From Arthrobacter nitroguajacolicus_D (GTDB lineage: Bacteria; Actinomycetota; Actinomycetes; Actinomycetales; Micrococcaceae), in NCBI RefSeq assembly GCF_031455195.1, contig NZ_JAVDSH010000001.1, forward strand, positions 682,001-746,000: a stretch of 64,000 nt of DNA, written 5' to 3'. The position numbers were made by a program, and so were the translations under genes. The notes beneath the pieces were generated by a model. It did no database searches. It was not told the origin of the DNA and saw only the letters and a list, made by a program, of their open reading frames with translations. Shown here piece by piece: positions 53,001 to 62,216 of the stretch. Position 1 is the stretch's first letter. The number at the start of each line of letters is the position of its first letter.

Positions 53001-54452
53001 CTAGAGAATGATCGTCACTGTCTTCGCCTCAGTGTTCGCCAGGATCCCCTCGTAGCCCAGCTCCCGACCAATACCGGAAGCCTTCAGGCCGCCCCACGGC
53101 AGCTGCGGGGCGAGCGGTGACCATCCGTTCACGCCGACGGCCCCGGCGTGCAATGCAGCCGAGATCTGGTGGGCGCGGTTGAGGTCGTTGGTCCAAACGG
53201 TGGCCGCGAGCCCGTACTGATTGTCATTCGCCATACGGATTACGTCGGCGTCGTTGTCGAACGGCACCACGGTCGCCACCGGACCGAAAATCTCTTCTCG
53301 CGCGATCGTCATGTCATTTGAGCCCGCAAAAATTGTTGGCTGGACAAAGTATCCGGGGCCTGCAGGGACGCCGCCGCCTGATATGAGAGCGGCACCCTCC
53401 TCGGCCCCTTTCGCTATATATGCCAGGACGCGGTCGCGTTGGGCCGAGTTCACCAGCGGCCCCATCGTTGTGTCCGGGTCCATCGGGTCCCCCAGAACCT
53501 GTGCGGCTGCGGCACCGGCAAGGCCGTCCAGCACGGCTCCGTGCACGCTGCGGTGCACGAAGATGCGTGACCCTGCAGCACACACCTCACCGGAATTGAC
53601 GAAGATTCCCATCGCGGCACCCTGGATGGCGGCTTCGAGGTTCGCGTCCTCGAAGATGATGTTCGGGCTCTTGCCGCCGAGCTCGAGCGTGGTGCGCTTG
53701 AAGGTCTCCGCGGAGTTGCGGAGGATACGCCGTCCGACCTCCGGCGATCCGGTGAACGAGACCTTGTGTACGCCCGGGTGCGTCGAGAGCGCTTCACCGG
53801 CTATGGCTCCCTTGCCGGGAAGCACCTGCAGCACACCTGCAGGGAAACCCGCCTCGGCAGCTAGGCCCGCGAGATGCAGGATCGCGAGTGATGCCTCCTC
53901 CGCCGGCTTGACAATGACTACGTTTCCCGTAGCGAGGGCGGGGGCGAGCTTCCAGCCGAGGATCATGAGCGGCGCGTTCCACGGCACAATGGCGGCGATG
54001 ACGCCGACCGGCTCCCGACGGGTGTAGGCGAATGTGGGCCGACCCATGTAGCCGTCGTTCGGCAGGGTCTCGCCGTTGACCTTGTCCGCCCATCCGGCGA
54101 AGTAGCGAAGGGTCGAGATGAGGTTTGGGACGAAGAGTTGCTGCTCCAGACCGAAGAGGCCACCCATCTCCCATGACTCAAGCCTACCGAGTTGCTCTTT
54201 ATCCCTCTCGACGAGGTCTGCAAGTCGGTTGAGCAGTCGTCCCTTCTCGGACGGGGGCACCGCAGCCCATGGGCCTGTGAGTGCGCGTGTCGCGGCGGTG
54301 ACCGCTCGATCGACGTCCGTCGCGTCCGCTGCGGCGATCTCAGCGATGGCGTCGCCCGTGGCCGGGTTGAAGGTGGTGAGGAACCCGCCGGCGGAGGGCG
54401 TCCATTCGCCGTCGAGGAAGAGCAGATTCGAAAATTCGGTTAAGGCGGGCAC
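53001..54452 (-). CDS. NAD(P)-dependent aldehyde dehydrogenase
   Basis: A 483-residue aldehyde dehydrogenase with catalytic Cys291 (NSGEVCAAG) and Glu257 (TTLELGGKSP). The nucleotide-binding FTGSPEVG is at about 233-240. GTG 54452 follows AAGGAG with good spacing. It is divergent from a flavin amine oxidase and is likely to oxidise the aldehyde that enzyme makes. Two copies of the 20-bp motif lie in the shared 190-bp region, so the pair is likely coregulated. The amine substrate is unknown. Confidence 0.87.
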   Translation of the reverse strand: MPALTEFSNLLFLDGEWTPSAGGFLTTFNPATGDAIAEIAAADATDVDRAVTAATRALTGPWAAVPPSEKGRLLNRLADLVERDKEQLGRLESWEMGGLFGLEQQLFVPNLISTLRYFAGWADKVNGETLPNDGYMGRPTFAYTRREPVGVIAAIVPWNAPLMILGWKLAPALATGNVVIVKPAEEASLAILHLAGLAAEAGFPAGVLQVLPGKGAIAGEALSTHPGVHKVSFTGSPEVGRRILRNSAETFKRTTLELGGKSPNIIFEDANLEAAIQGAAMGIFVNSGEVCAAGSRIFVHRSVHGAVLDGLAGAAAAQVLGDPMDPDTTMGPLVNSAQRDRVLAYIAKGAEEGAALISGGGVPAGPGYFVQPTIFAGSNDMTIAREEIFGPVATVVPFDNDADVIRMANDNQYGLAATVWTNDLNRAHQISAALHAGAVGVNGWSPLAPQLPWGGLKASGIGRELGYEGILANTEAKTVTIIL

Positions 54453-54540
54453 AGTATCTCCTTCGATAGCTGTTTGTGCGGAGCGGGACGGCAGGATGGT
54501 GCTGCATCCAAGATGGCCTCAGTATGTAGTCGCACGAGCC

Positions 54541-54560
54541 AACCTGTCAATCGGATAGTT
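54541..54560 (-). promoter_or_regulatory. 20-bp operator-like motif, site 4
   Basis: On the minus strand it reads AACTATCCGATTGACAGGTT, differing from site 1 at a few positions. It sits 89 bases upstream of the aldehyde dehydrogenase, and its TTGACA is placed like a -35 element for that gene. Confidence 0.65.
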
Positions 54561-54606
54561 CTTAAGGGAATCCATTGACAACACGCTTCTTCGTCACGGA
54601 CTCTGG

Positions 54607-54626
54607 AACTTGTCATTTGTATAGTT
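54607..54626 (-). promoter_or_regulatory. 20-bp operator-like motif, site 5
   Basis: AACTATACAAATGACAAGTT on the minus strand, ending 17 bases before the amine oxidase ATG. The ends AACT and AGTT are inverted repeats. Bound protein here would overlap amine oxidase translation initiation or its promoter. Confidence 0.65.
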
Positions 54627-54642
54627 CAAAGGAAAGGGTGCC

Positions 54643-55950
54643 ATGACCTTCAAGCAGGATGTCGTTATCGTTGGAGGGGGATTTGCAGGGTTGACCGCCG
54701 CCCGAGAACTTTCCCAGCGGGGTCTCAGTGTCACCGTCCTGGAAGGACGCGATCGCATCGGCGGCCGCACGTGGACCGATGAGCGCCTCGGGAGGCGAAT
54801 CGAGATGGGTGGCACATGGGTTCACCCGACCCAGCCGCACGTCTGGTCGGAGCTCACCCGGTACGGTCTTTCCGTTGACCCCAGTCCGAACGCCGATCGG
54901 TACATTGTCTCTACCGATGAGGGGCCGGTGGTGCTCGACGAGGAGACCGCACTCGGCCTCCTCGAGCAAGGCCTCGAGGAAATGCTCGGAGACGCGCGCA
55001 CTCTTATGCCGTCGCCTGCTGGACCGTTTCTCACGCCCGAGGAGCTGGCGATTCTCGATGGCGAGAGCGTCGGGGACCGCCTAGATGGGTTGGAGATGAG
55101 CGAGCTGGGCCGCACGATCGTCAGCTCCTTCTTCGCCGTCGGCTTCCAGACCCCAGATCCCCGCGAGATCAGCCGTGCTCACGGAGTCCGTATCACGGCG
55201 CTGTCCAACTGGGACGTCACCACCGAGCTTGAGGCGGCGGCGGCGCTGCGCATCGAGGGCGGTATGGGTGCGCTCACGTCCGCGATCGCTGCCGACTCCT
55301 CGGCCACGCTGAATCTGTCGACGACGGTCGCATCGATCACGGCGCATGAGGGACGGTCGATCGTGGAGACGACGGACGGCCAGCAGTACAGTGCGCGGTC
55401 AGTGATCGTCACTGTGCCCATCAACACGCTGGGACGCATTGCCTTCGACCCGCCTCTTTCCGGCGCCGCCGCTCAGGTGGCGGCAGACGGGCAAGCGGCC
55501 CGCGGCATGAAGGTGTGGGCGCGAGTGAAGGGCCCTCTCGATCCGTTCTTCGCATTTGCGACGCCCGCTCAATCCCCATTCCACGTCGGGCAGTACGAGT
55601 TTGACGTCGACGGCGACTCACTCGTTGTCCTTTTCGGTTCGGACAACACGGCCGCAGACATCACGGACCTGGATGTCGTGCAGACGGCTTTGCGCCGTTG
55701 GATTCCAGACGTCGAGGTAGTCGCCGTGGACGGCCACGACTGGACGGCAGACGAGTTCAGTCTCGAGACGTGGTCGAACCTAAAGCCGGGCCAGTATGCC
55801 GCTATTCCAGACTTCCACGAGCAGGGCGACCAGTTGCTCTTCGCCGGTGCAGATTATGCGACAGTGTGGAACGGCTATGTCGACGGCGCCATCGAGACCG
55901 GGCTGCGCGCAGCGCGAACGATTCTACGCAAGGGCTCCGCTGCGGAATGA
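54643..55950 (+). CDS. Flavin-containing amine oxidase (MAO-type)
   Basis: A 435-residue flavoprotein with N-terminal dinucleotide motif VVIVGGGFAGLTAARELSQ (about 7-25), the GGRTWTDE and EMGGTWVHP FAD motifs and a C-terminal FAD-contact segment (LLFAGADYATVWNGYVDGAI). It oxidises an amine to an imine/aldehyde, giving H2O2 and ammonia. AAAGGAAAGG precedes the ATG. It forms a divergent pair with an aldehyde dehydrogenase, suggesting amine to acid conversion. The substrate cannot be read from sequence. Confidence 0.88.
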   Translation: MTFKQDVVIVGGGFAGLTAARELSQRGLSVTVLEGRDRIGGRTWTDERLGRRIEMGGTWVHPTQPHVWSELTRYGLSVDPSPNADRYIVSTDEGPVVLDEETALGLLEQGLEEMLGDARTLMPSPAGPFLTPEELAILDGESVGDRLDGLEMSELGRTIVSSFFAVGFQTPDPREISRAHGVRITALSNWDVTTELEAAAALRIEGGMGALTSAIAADSSATLNLSTTVASITAHEGRSIVETTDGQQYSARSVIVTVPINTLGRIAFDPPLSGAAAQVAADGQAARGMKVWARVKGPLDPFFAFATPAQSPFHVGQYEFDVDGDSLVVLFGSDNTAADITDLDVVQTALRRWIPDVEVVAVDGHDWTADEFSLETWSNLKPGQYAAIPDFHEQGDQLLFAGADYATVWNGYVDGAIETGLRAARTILRKGSAAE

Positions 55951-55955
55951 GTGCT

Positions 55956-55989
55956 ATGAGAGGCCCTCCAGGCTGGGAGGGCCTCTCAT
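55956..55989 (+). terminator. Terminator after the amine oxidase
   Basis: A perfect 14-bp stem (ATGAGAGGCCCTCC) with a 6-base loop lies 5 bases past the stop. Confidence 0.8.
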
Positions 55990-56774
55990 GGTGGGTCGCG
56001 AGGCCGTGAGACCTGTGCCTACCGTCGGACCAGAGTGACCGGATAACGAACGCTACGAAGACCGAGAAGATAACCCTTGCGCGGTAAGAATGAACGGCCA
56101 GGATGGCCCTCGAAACCGTAAATTCTGTCGCTGAGTTCCTCCAAGCGTCACCCAAGCTCCCAGCCTGGAAGGATCTTTGCCGCATCCCAGATACACTTCG
56201 GCTTTGCCTTGGCAGCTGCGCGCCCTACCCCCGGCAGCTGTTTTGACTGGCCATTCCTCGAGGTAGACGTATGGGTGCTTATCGGCGTTTGCCTCGTTAT
56301 CTGAGGATTCAGTCGGGCGACGTCAGGAACGGTCGTGCCCCTCGAGGCCAGACCGTCTTGAGGAAGTGCGCAGCAGCCTGTTCCGCAATCACCCTCCATC
56401 GGGCTCAACCACAGGGCCGCCGAACCTCAAGAGGAAGGAATCTATCCGTACCTATCGTCCAGAGAGTGTCCGGACGATTGGTCCTAGAAAGCCAACAAAC
56501 ACGCCATAGCTTGTGGAGCGTTTGGCCCGGCACCCAAGCGCCAACGGCTTCCTCGCATCAGAACGCAGCTATCGACAGTTCTTAGTTTGCCGTTCCAGAC
56601 CATAGGTCGCGTTACGAACAGAATGCGCCTGCATTGCCACCACGTAGATGACGTCATAGACAACGACGAGCTCTCCCTAGCGACCGCGCCGCCACTCCCC
56701 TTCACACCTCTGGCATCCAAGGCAAGCGGACCGTGAAATCATGCGGGGTGTGCGTGCAGCCCACATGAACTGGT
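55990..56774. other. 785 bases upstream of the transfer operon, possible oriT location
   Basis: No gene is supported. The stretch lies immediately before the relaxase operon, where an origin of transfer is often found. I could not identify a nick-site motif or a convincing inverted repeat, so this is location only. Confidence 0.35.
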
Positions 56775-57113
56775 GTGAACAAGCAGAGCTCCGGATGCGA
56801 GACAATCAGCGAGTCAAATGACAGCGGCCAGCGCATGGAGCGGCTCCTGACCGAGCTGCGATCGCAGTCATCCGAACTCGAACGCCTACATGCCATTTAC
56901 GGCGAACTGGAAACCAGAAACGGCCTCCTCCACAACGAAGTCTTGCGGCTGAAGCGTGCCCAGCGAACCAATGTCCAAGACCTCGCCCGCGTGGCGGCTG
57001 TTTTGCTTCAAATTTCGCGTGCTAAGGGCATAGCCCTCGACCCTGTGACACTCGACATCCTCCGTCGGCGAGGCTGGCTGCCCAGCAGGTCTCGTAAGGG
57101 AGTGCGGCCATGA
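56775..57113 (+). CDS. Small coiled-coil protein coupled to TraA
   Basis: A 112-residue, strongly helical protein (LLTELRSQSSELERLHAIYG is coiled-coil-like) ending in a basic tail. It lacks a known domain; it could be an accessory DNA-binding protein for the relaxosome. Its stop overlaps the traA start (ATGA). The GTG at 56775 is used; ATG 56835 is an alternative. Confidence 0.6.
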   Translation: MNKQSSGCETISESNDSGQRMERLLTELRSQSSELERLHAIYGELETRNGLLHNEVLRLKRAQRTNVQDLARVAAVLLQISRAKGIALDPVTLDILRRRGWLPSRSRKGVRP

Positions 57114-60100
57114 CGATGTCCATCGCCAGGCTCTCCGTCCGGTCAGGGCTCAAGTACCTGTTCAAATCCACGATGCTGGACGACGTCTCCCCCGCGCCAC
57201 CAGACACCATCAGCTATTACATGAAAACCGGAACGCCTCAGGGTCGCTGGCTAGGCAACGGCCTCCAGGGGATCGCCAGAGAAGCCGGAGACATAGTCAC
57301 TGAATCTGACGCACGTGCTATCTTCCAGGACGCAGTCCACCCCGACAGCAAGGAACCGCTAGGGAGACCCCACGGGCAGCAGCCGATCAACCAACAGCCC
57401 AGCAATCACAGCGCGACGAAGCACGCCGTCGCCGGCTTCGACCTCACCTTCAGCGCCCCGAAGTCCGTCTCCACGCTGTGGGCCCTCAGCCCCCGCTTTC
57501 TCCAAGAACAGATCCTGCGGACTCACCACGACGCCGTGGAAGCAACGCTGGCGTGGATGGAAGAGCAAGTCATCAACACGAGATCGGGGCGAAACGGAGT
57601 AGCCCACGTCGGCACTCGAGGAGTCATCGCAGCAGCATTCGACCATTGGGAATCCCGCGCTGGCGACCCCCAGCTCCACACCCACCTCGTCATCGCGAAC
57701 AGAGTCCAGCGCGTCACGGACGGCGCATGGGTCACCTTGGACTCGCGTTCCCTATACAAAGCCGTCGTCGCCGCCAGCGAGCACTACAACGGGCTCCTTT
57801 TTGATGCCTTGCGCAGGAGCCTTGGAACTGAAACCGACATCCGAGCCCCTGCACAAAACACGCATAATCCAAGCCAGCAACTCACTGGCATCGCCGAAGC
57901 CCTTGTCCGCGAATTCTCCAACCGTTCAAGGCTCATTGACATCGAAACCGACAGCCTGGTCAAACAGTGGACCACTGAGCACGGAACTCCGCCGACGGCG
58001 ACGACCACCGTGAAGTTGCGCCAGCAAGCCACACTCTCGACTCGCACTCCTAAGAATGCTTCGCCGTCACCGTTGCGAACACTGTCCGCACAGTGGCGCG
58101 ACAGAGCAAAGGCCAAAGGCTTTGATCCCGAATCCGTCGTAGCTTCCACCGTCCGGCGCTCCCGCTCACGTCCGTTCCGCCTCGGCGACTTCGCCCCTGA
58201 CTGGATTGCCGCCGTCGGGCTTGTCACCCGACAGCGTGTGGCCGCCAAACGCTCAACCTGGAATCGCTGGAACATGATCGCCGAGGGTGAGCGTGTGTGC
58301 ACAGAGATCCGTTGTGCCTCCCCGGACGACCGCAACGCGTTGATCGATGCCGTGGCCACAGCGGCAGAGCGTCAGTCCGTGCCACTCAACCAATACCGCT
58401 ACGGCGTCCCAGCGGATGCCGCCGATGAACTGCGATTCGCCGGGCGCAGCGTCTTCGATTTCCACGGGTCGCGCCTCTACACGGATGAGTCAACGCTCAC
58501 CTTTGAGGACGAAGTCATGGCGGCGAAGAACGACGACGGCGGCCCGGCTGTTCCAGTTGATCTCACCTTTGAAACGCTAACCTCATACAGAAACAGACAG
58601 GGGTCACCCCTTCACGATGACCAACTGACGGCCGCGTCGGATGTCCTGCTGAGCTCCAGCCGGCTCGACGCCATCGTTGGACCGGCCGGGACGGGAAAGA
58701 CGACGACCCTTGGCGCGGTCAAAGCAGCATGGGAGGCAGCGCACGGGATGGGCAGCGTTGTTGGCTTGGCGCCGGCTGCTGCGAGCGCCGAGGTTCTCGG
58801 CTCGGAGCTGCGCATGGTTACTGAGAACGTCGCTAAGTGGCTGCATGAATCTGGTGGGTCCGGTGCGGCCGAGCGCGCAGACCGGTTCTTCCAGGCGGAC
58901 GATCGACTGCGTAGAGCGTCCGTTCCCCGCGCCCCAATCTTTAGTCGACTTCAACAAGAGGTCGCTCGCCTGGCCGCCGAGCAGAATCAATGGCTGTTCC
59001 GGCCCAACCAGCTGGTAATAGTCGACGAGGCCTCCATGGTCTCAACATTCCAGCTCGCAGCCCTGGTCCACCAGGCCACAGCAGCCGGCGCCAAGATCCT
59101 CTTGGTTGGAGATCCGGCCCAGCTCGATTCCATCGATGCCGGCGGTGTGCTTGGTTGGCTTGATCGGCAAGGGAAAGCAGCACGGTTGAGCACGATCTGG
59201 CGTTTCAAGGATCCGTGGGAGCGGTCAGCCTCCCTCGGGCTGCGTGAGGGACGTCCGTCCGTGCTCGCAGAGTATGAGGACAAAGGTCGCATCAGACATG
59301 GCCACTACTCGGAAATGGTCGACCGTGCTTACTCCGCGTGGCACTCGGATGTCTTGTCTGGTTTAGTCTCGGTCCTGATCGCGCCGGAAAACGAGACCGT
59401 CCAAATGCTCAATGAACGGGCGCAAGCCGACCGGGTAGGTCTTGGCGACGTGGACGCGGAAAGTACTTTAGTCCTTCGGGACGGGCTTCGAGCCGGTCGT
59501 GGCGACATCGTTATCGCCCGTCGGAATGACAGATCCGTTCGCGACGATCGGGGTGAGTACCTTCGCAATGGGGCGCTGCTCGAAGTCACGGGAGTCGATA
59601 GACGCCACGGTGCTCTAAACGCGATACGTAAAGACACTGGAGCCACCCTACTCTTGCCGAGCAGTTATGTGGAATCATCCGTGGAGCTGGGCTACGCCAC
59701 CACGGCCCATCGCAGCCAGGGCCTCACTGTCGACACCGGCCACACCGTCGTAACCCCCGGCCGCCTCACGCGGGAACTGCTGTACGTCAGCATGACCCGG
59801 GGCCGGCACTCCAACACGGCCTACGTCAGTGAGAACGATCCGGACGAGGACGAGATCCTGGACCCGAGTGCCCGTTCGAGCTGGCGGGTGATCCTTGGCG
59901 AGGTCCTTGCTGCTGAAGGTGCAGAGCGAACGGCTCACGAGGTACGGGACTTCGAACGGCAGCACGCCGACAGCCTCGAGCGTCTGAGCCGCGAGTACGA
60001 TTACCTGGCTCAAATCGCTGCGGGTTTGGATCTCGCGAAAGCTATCGACAGTCTTATGCCCGGCCGCTCTGAGGAGATGCGCGAATCTCCAGCCTGGGGC

Positions 60101-60676
60101 GCCGCCGTCGCTGCCTGGCGCCGAGCCAGCGACGTCAATCGTCCAGGAGCCATACGGGTCTTGAGTGAGGCTCTGGGCTCAGAAGCCAATGCACGGGACC
60201 TGACCGCCGTTGCCCACGCCCGGTTACGCAGGTTCTGCTCTTCGGCGCCTCCACCGCCTACCAATCCGTTGACTGACCTGTTGTCGGTCGACAGGCTAGA
60301 CCTCGCAGAATTGCTGGACCAGGTACGACGGCGGATTGGGAGCCGTGCGGAGCACGTCGCCAACGCGGCGCTACTTGATGAGCCTGAATGGGCCACAGAA
60401 CTGCGCCAGGACATCGGTGCGGGGGCAGAACCTTTCGAGTGGGCCGCGTTGCTTAGAGAGGTGGCCGTCTACAGGGATCGTTGGGGTGTCAATAGCGGAC
60501 CCCTCCCCCTCGGTCCGACTCCAGCGGACTGGGAATGGGAACAGCGAGCGCAGTGGGACTACCTGCAGCGAGCAATCGGCCAAGTTGCCACACCACAGCC
60601 AGAGCTAAAAGATGTCCGTAACTCGTATGAGTTCGACTCCCCAATAAGCCTGACAAGCACTGGATGGCAGCTTTAA
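57110..60676 (+). CDS. traA: TraA: MobF-family relaxase with RecD-like helicase domains
   Basis: A 1188-residue conjugative relaxase. The N-terminal TrwC-like domain has tyrosines near SYYMKTG (about 35-41) and the three-histidine metal site, with His190 and His192 in QLHTHLVI and a third about 10 residues earlier (DHWESR). The helicase part has Walker A GPAGTGKTTT (Lys530), Walker B VIVDEASMVS and later motifs (LVGDPAQLDSIDAGG; YATTAHRSQGLTV; YVSMTRGRHSNTAYV). It nicks oriT, attaches to the DNA end and unwinds the strand for transfer. This is the strongest evidence that the DNA is mobilisable. Confidence 0.93.
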   Translation: MTMSIARLSVRSGLKYLFKSTMLDDVSPAPPDTISYYMKTGTPQGRWLGNGLQGIAREAGDIVTESDARAIFQDAVHPDSKEPLGRPHGQQPINQQPSNHSATKHAVAGFDLTFSAPKSVSTLWALSPRFLQEQILRTHHDAVEATLAWMEEQVINTRSGRNGVAHVGTRGVIAAAFDHWESRAGDPQLHTHLVIANRVQRVTDGAWVTLDSRSLYKAVVAASEHYNGLLFDALRRSLGTETDIRAPAQNTHNPSQQLTGIAEALVREFSNRSRLIDIETDSLVKQWTTEHGTPPTATTTVKLRQQATLSTRTPKNASPSPLRTLSAQWRDRAKAKGFDPESVVASTVRRSRSRPFRLGDFAPDWIAAVGLVTRQRVAAKRSTWNRWNMIAEGERVCTEIRCASPDDRNALIDAVATAAERQSVPLNQYRYGVPADAADELRFAGRSVFDFHGSRLYTDESTLTFEDEVMAAKNDDGGPAVPVDLTFETLTSYRNRQGSPLHDDQLTAASDVLLSSSRLDAIVGPAGTGKTTTLGAVKAAWEAAHGMGSVVGLAPAAASAEVLGSELRMVTENVAKWLHESGGSGAAERADRFFQADDRLRRASVPRAPIFSRLQQEVARLAAEQNQWLFRPNQLVIVDEASMVSTFQLAALVHQATAAGAKILLVGDPAQLDSIDAGGVLGWLDRQGKAARLSTIWRFKDPWERSASLGLREGRPSVLAEYEDKGRIRHGHYSEMVDRAYSAWHSDVLSGLVSVLIAPENETVQMLNERAQADRVGLGDVDAESTLVLRDGLRAGRGDIVIARRNDRSVRDDRGEYLRNGALLEVTGVDRRHGALNAIRKDTGATLLLPSSYVESSVELGYATTAHRSQGLTVDTGHTVVTPGRLTRELLYVSMTRGRHSNTAYVSENDPDEDEILDPSARSSWRVILGEVLAAEGAERTAHEVRDFERQHADSLERLSREYDYLAQIAAGLDLAKAIDSLMPGRSEEMRESPAWGAAVAAWRRASDVNRPGAIRVLSEALGSEANARDLTAVAHARLRRFCSSAPPPPTNPLTDLLSVDRLDLAELLDQVRRRIGSRAEHVANAALLDEPEWATELRQDIGAGAEPFEWAALLREVAVYRDRWGVNSGPLPLGPTPADWEWEQRAQWDYLQRAIGQVATPQPELKDVRNSYEFDSPISLTSTGWQL

Positions 60677-60695
60677 ACTAGAAGCTGGAGCAAGT

Positions 60696-61202
60696 ATGCA
60701 GATGAACCCAGTCCTCAAGCCGACAGTAGCCTCACCCGCTCTTATCGTTGCGAGCGCAGTGACGCTGGTGCTTGCTGTGATCCTGACAGTTCTAAGCTTC
60801 ACGATTTCCGGCACGGCTTGGTTGCTGGTCGCCCTCACGACCCTATTTGTAGTAGTCCTACTCTTTTGGGCCCAACGTCTCCGTGCCCGACGGCAGTGGC
60901 AAACCGAAACCGCAGCACAATGGAAGCGGATCGAAAACTTGAAGGCGGCTGGCGGGACCACAACCGAGGTCACAGTTCTGACCGTCGACGCACTTCAGCC
61001 AACTGGAACTTGGATCACCATCAGGTGGAACCGTTTCGACTACGTACAACCAGCATGGATAGAAGCACTCACGGAGCCCATCTGGCCTGGTTCCGTTCTC
61101 CTGATTCGGCCAGATCCAGCGCAGGTTCAACCGGGCGCTCCGTGGCCAGAGACTTACCGGATCAGCGGCGAACATGTCCTGGCGTGGGCACCTCTCGCCT
61201 AA
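60696..61202 (+). CDS. Membrane protein of unknown function
   Basis: A 168-residue protein with two hydrophobic segments (about 15-38 and 42-60) followed by a cytoplasmic or external beta-rich domain (TEVTVLTVDALQPTGTWIT). A GGAG site precedes the ATG. It follows traA by 19 bases and is probably part of the transfer operon. No family is recognised. Confidence 0.6.
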   Translation: MQMNPVLKPTVASPALIVASAVTLVLAVILTVLSFTISGTAWLLVALTTLFVVVLLFWAQRLRARRQWQTETAAQWKRIENLKAAGGTTTEVTVLTVDALQPTGTWITIRWNRFDYVQPAWIEALTEPIWPGSVLLIRPDPAQVQPGAPWPETYRISGEHVLAWAPLA

Positions 61203-61278
61203 TTGTCGCGATCGCCAACCGCCGCGGTTCAATCAAGTCGTATGGCTTGGCCGATGTCCTGAATCCGATACCAAGAAC

Positions 61279-61560
61279 CTACAGCGGCCACCCCCTCCAC
61301 GATTCCGTGTCCACGCGCCTAACCTGCCCAGCCGGGAACCACTCAACGTGATAGACCCGCTGGTCATCCACCCACTCGACCAGCCCAAAGGTCCTCGTGT
61401 ATTTGATCGCTCGACCGTAGATCTCCCCCACGCGAACCAGCGGCTGACTCCCAGGCTCCAGCTCAACGATCTTGCCGTCGTCGGGTCTGGGGTGGCTGTT
61501 GTCGGCATCTGTCTGAACCATCATGCGGGCGAAAGACATGGAGTCTTGCTTTGGTCTCAT
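61279..61560 (-). CDS. Small hypothetical protein
   Basis: A 93-residue protein with a beta-rich C-terminal part (ALVEWVDDQ-like; VYHVEWFPAGQVRRVD). The start could be 61560 or 61605; neither has a clear ribosome site. It follows ssb on the minus strand, with a short hairpin (GCCCACG/CGTGGGC, 61607-61637) between. Function unknown. Confidence 0.5.
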   Translation of the reverse strand: MRPKQDSMSFARMMVQTDADNSHPRPDDGKIVELEPGSQPLVRVGEIYGRAIKYTRTFGLVEWVDDQRVYHVEWFPAGQVRRVDTESWRGWPL

Positions 61561-61657
61561 AGCAACAAGATTAGAACATATATTCGAATACGGCGTCCGC
61601 GCCAAAAATGCCCACGCCTCAGGGAACGAGACGTGGGCACAGAACGGCGAAGACGGG

Positions 61658-62164
61658 TCAGACGGTCATGTCATTCACCGGAGCTCCGCCTAAAGGGGAC
61701 GTCACCACCGGCCCCTTCGTGGTGACGTCGTACGCAGGCCAGCCAGTCGCCGTCGTCGCCTGTGGCCCAGTGGCGTCCACGGCAGCCTCGGGCTCGACAA
61801 CTGCTCGCGCGGACCGTTGATACGTCGCCGTCCCAAAGCGAAGGTCCGGCCCAATGGTGTCAGCGATGATCCGCCGGGCCTCGCGCCGTTCGCCGTCCTT
61901 GTCGTAGGCACGGAACTCAAGTTCTCCCGAGACAGTCACGGGATCCCCCTTCTTCAGAGAAGTAGAAGCGTTCTCCGCGAGCATCCGGAACGCAGACACG
62001 TTGTGAAAGACCGGTTCGCCATCTCGCCACGTGCCATCTGGGTTCTGAATCCGCTGGTTCACGGCAACGCGGAGCTTCGCGTGCGGAGTTCCGGATTCCC
62101 CGATGGTCAGTTCGGGATCTGCGACCAGGTTCCCCGCGATAGTGATAGGGATCTTTGTGTTCAT
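61658..62164 (-). CDS. ssb: Single-stranded DNA-binding protein
   Basis: A 168-residue SSB: OB-fold of about 110 residues (ITIAGNLVADPELTIGESGT; KLRVAVNQRI; NVSAFRMLAENASTSLKKGD; VSGELEFRAYDKDGERR) and an acidic/flexible tail that lacks the canonical DDDIPF end. AAGGAAGG precedes the ATG. It likely protects transferred plasmid DNA. Confidence 0.88.
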   Translation of the reverse strand: MNTKIPITIAGNLVADPELTIGESGTPHAKLRVAVNQRIQNPDGTWRDGEPVFHNVSAFRMLAENASTSLKKGDPVTVSGELEFRAYDKDGERREARRIIADTIGPDLRFGTATYQRSARAVVEPEAAVDATGPQATTATGWPAYDVTTKGPVVTSPLGGAPVNDMTV

Positions 62165-62216
62165 GATGGGTTACCTTCCTTAGTCGACGGGCCTCTCCCG
62201 ACGGACATCTGCGCAT

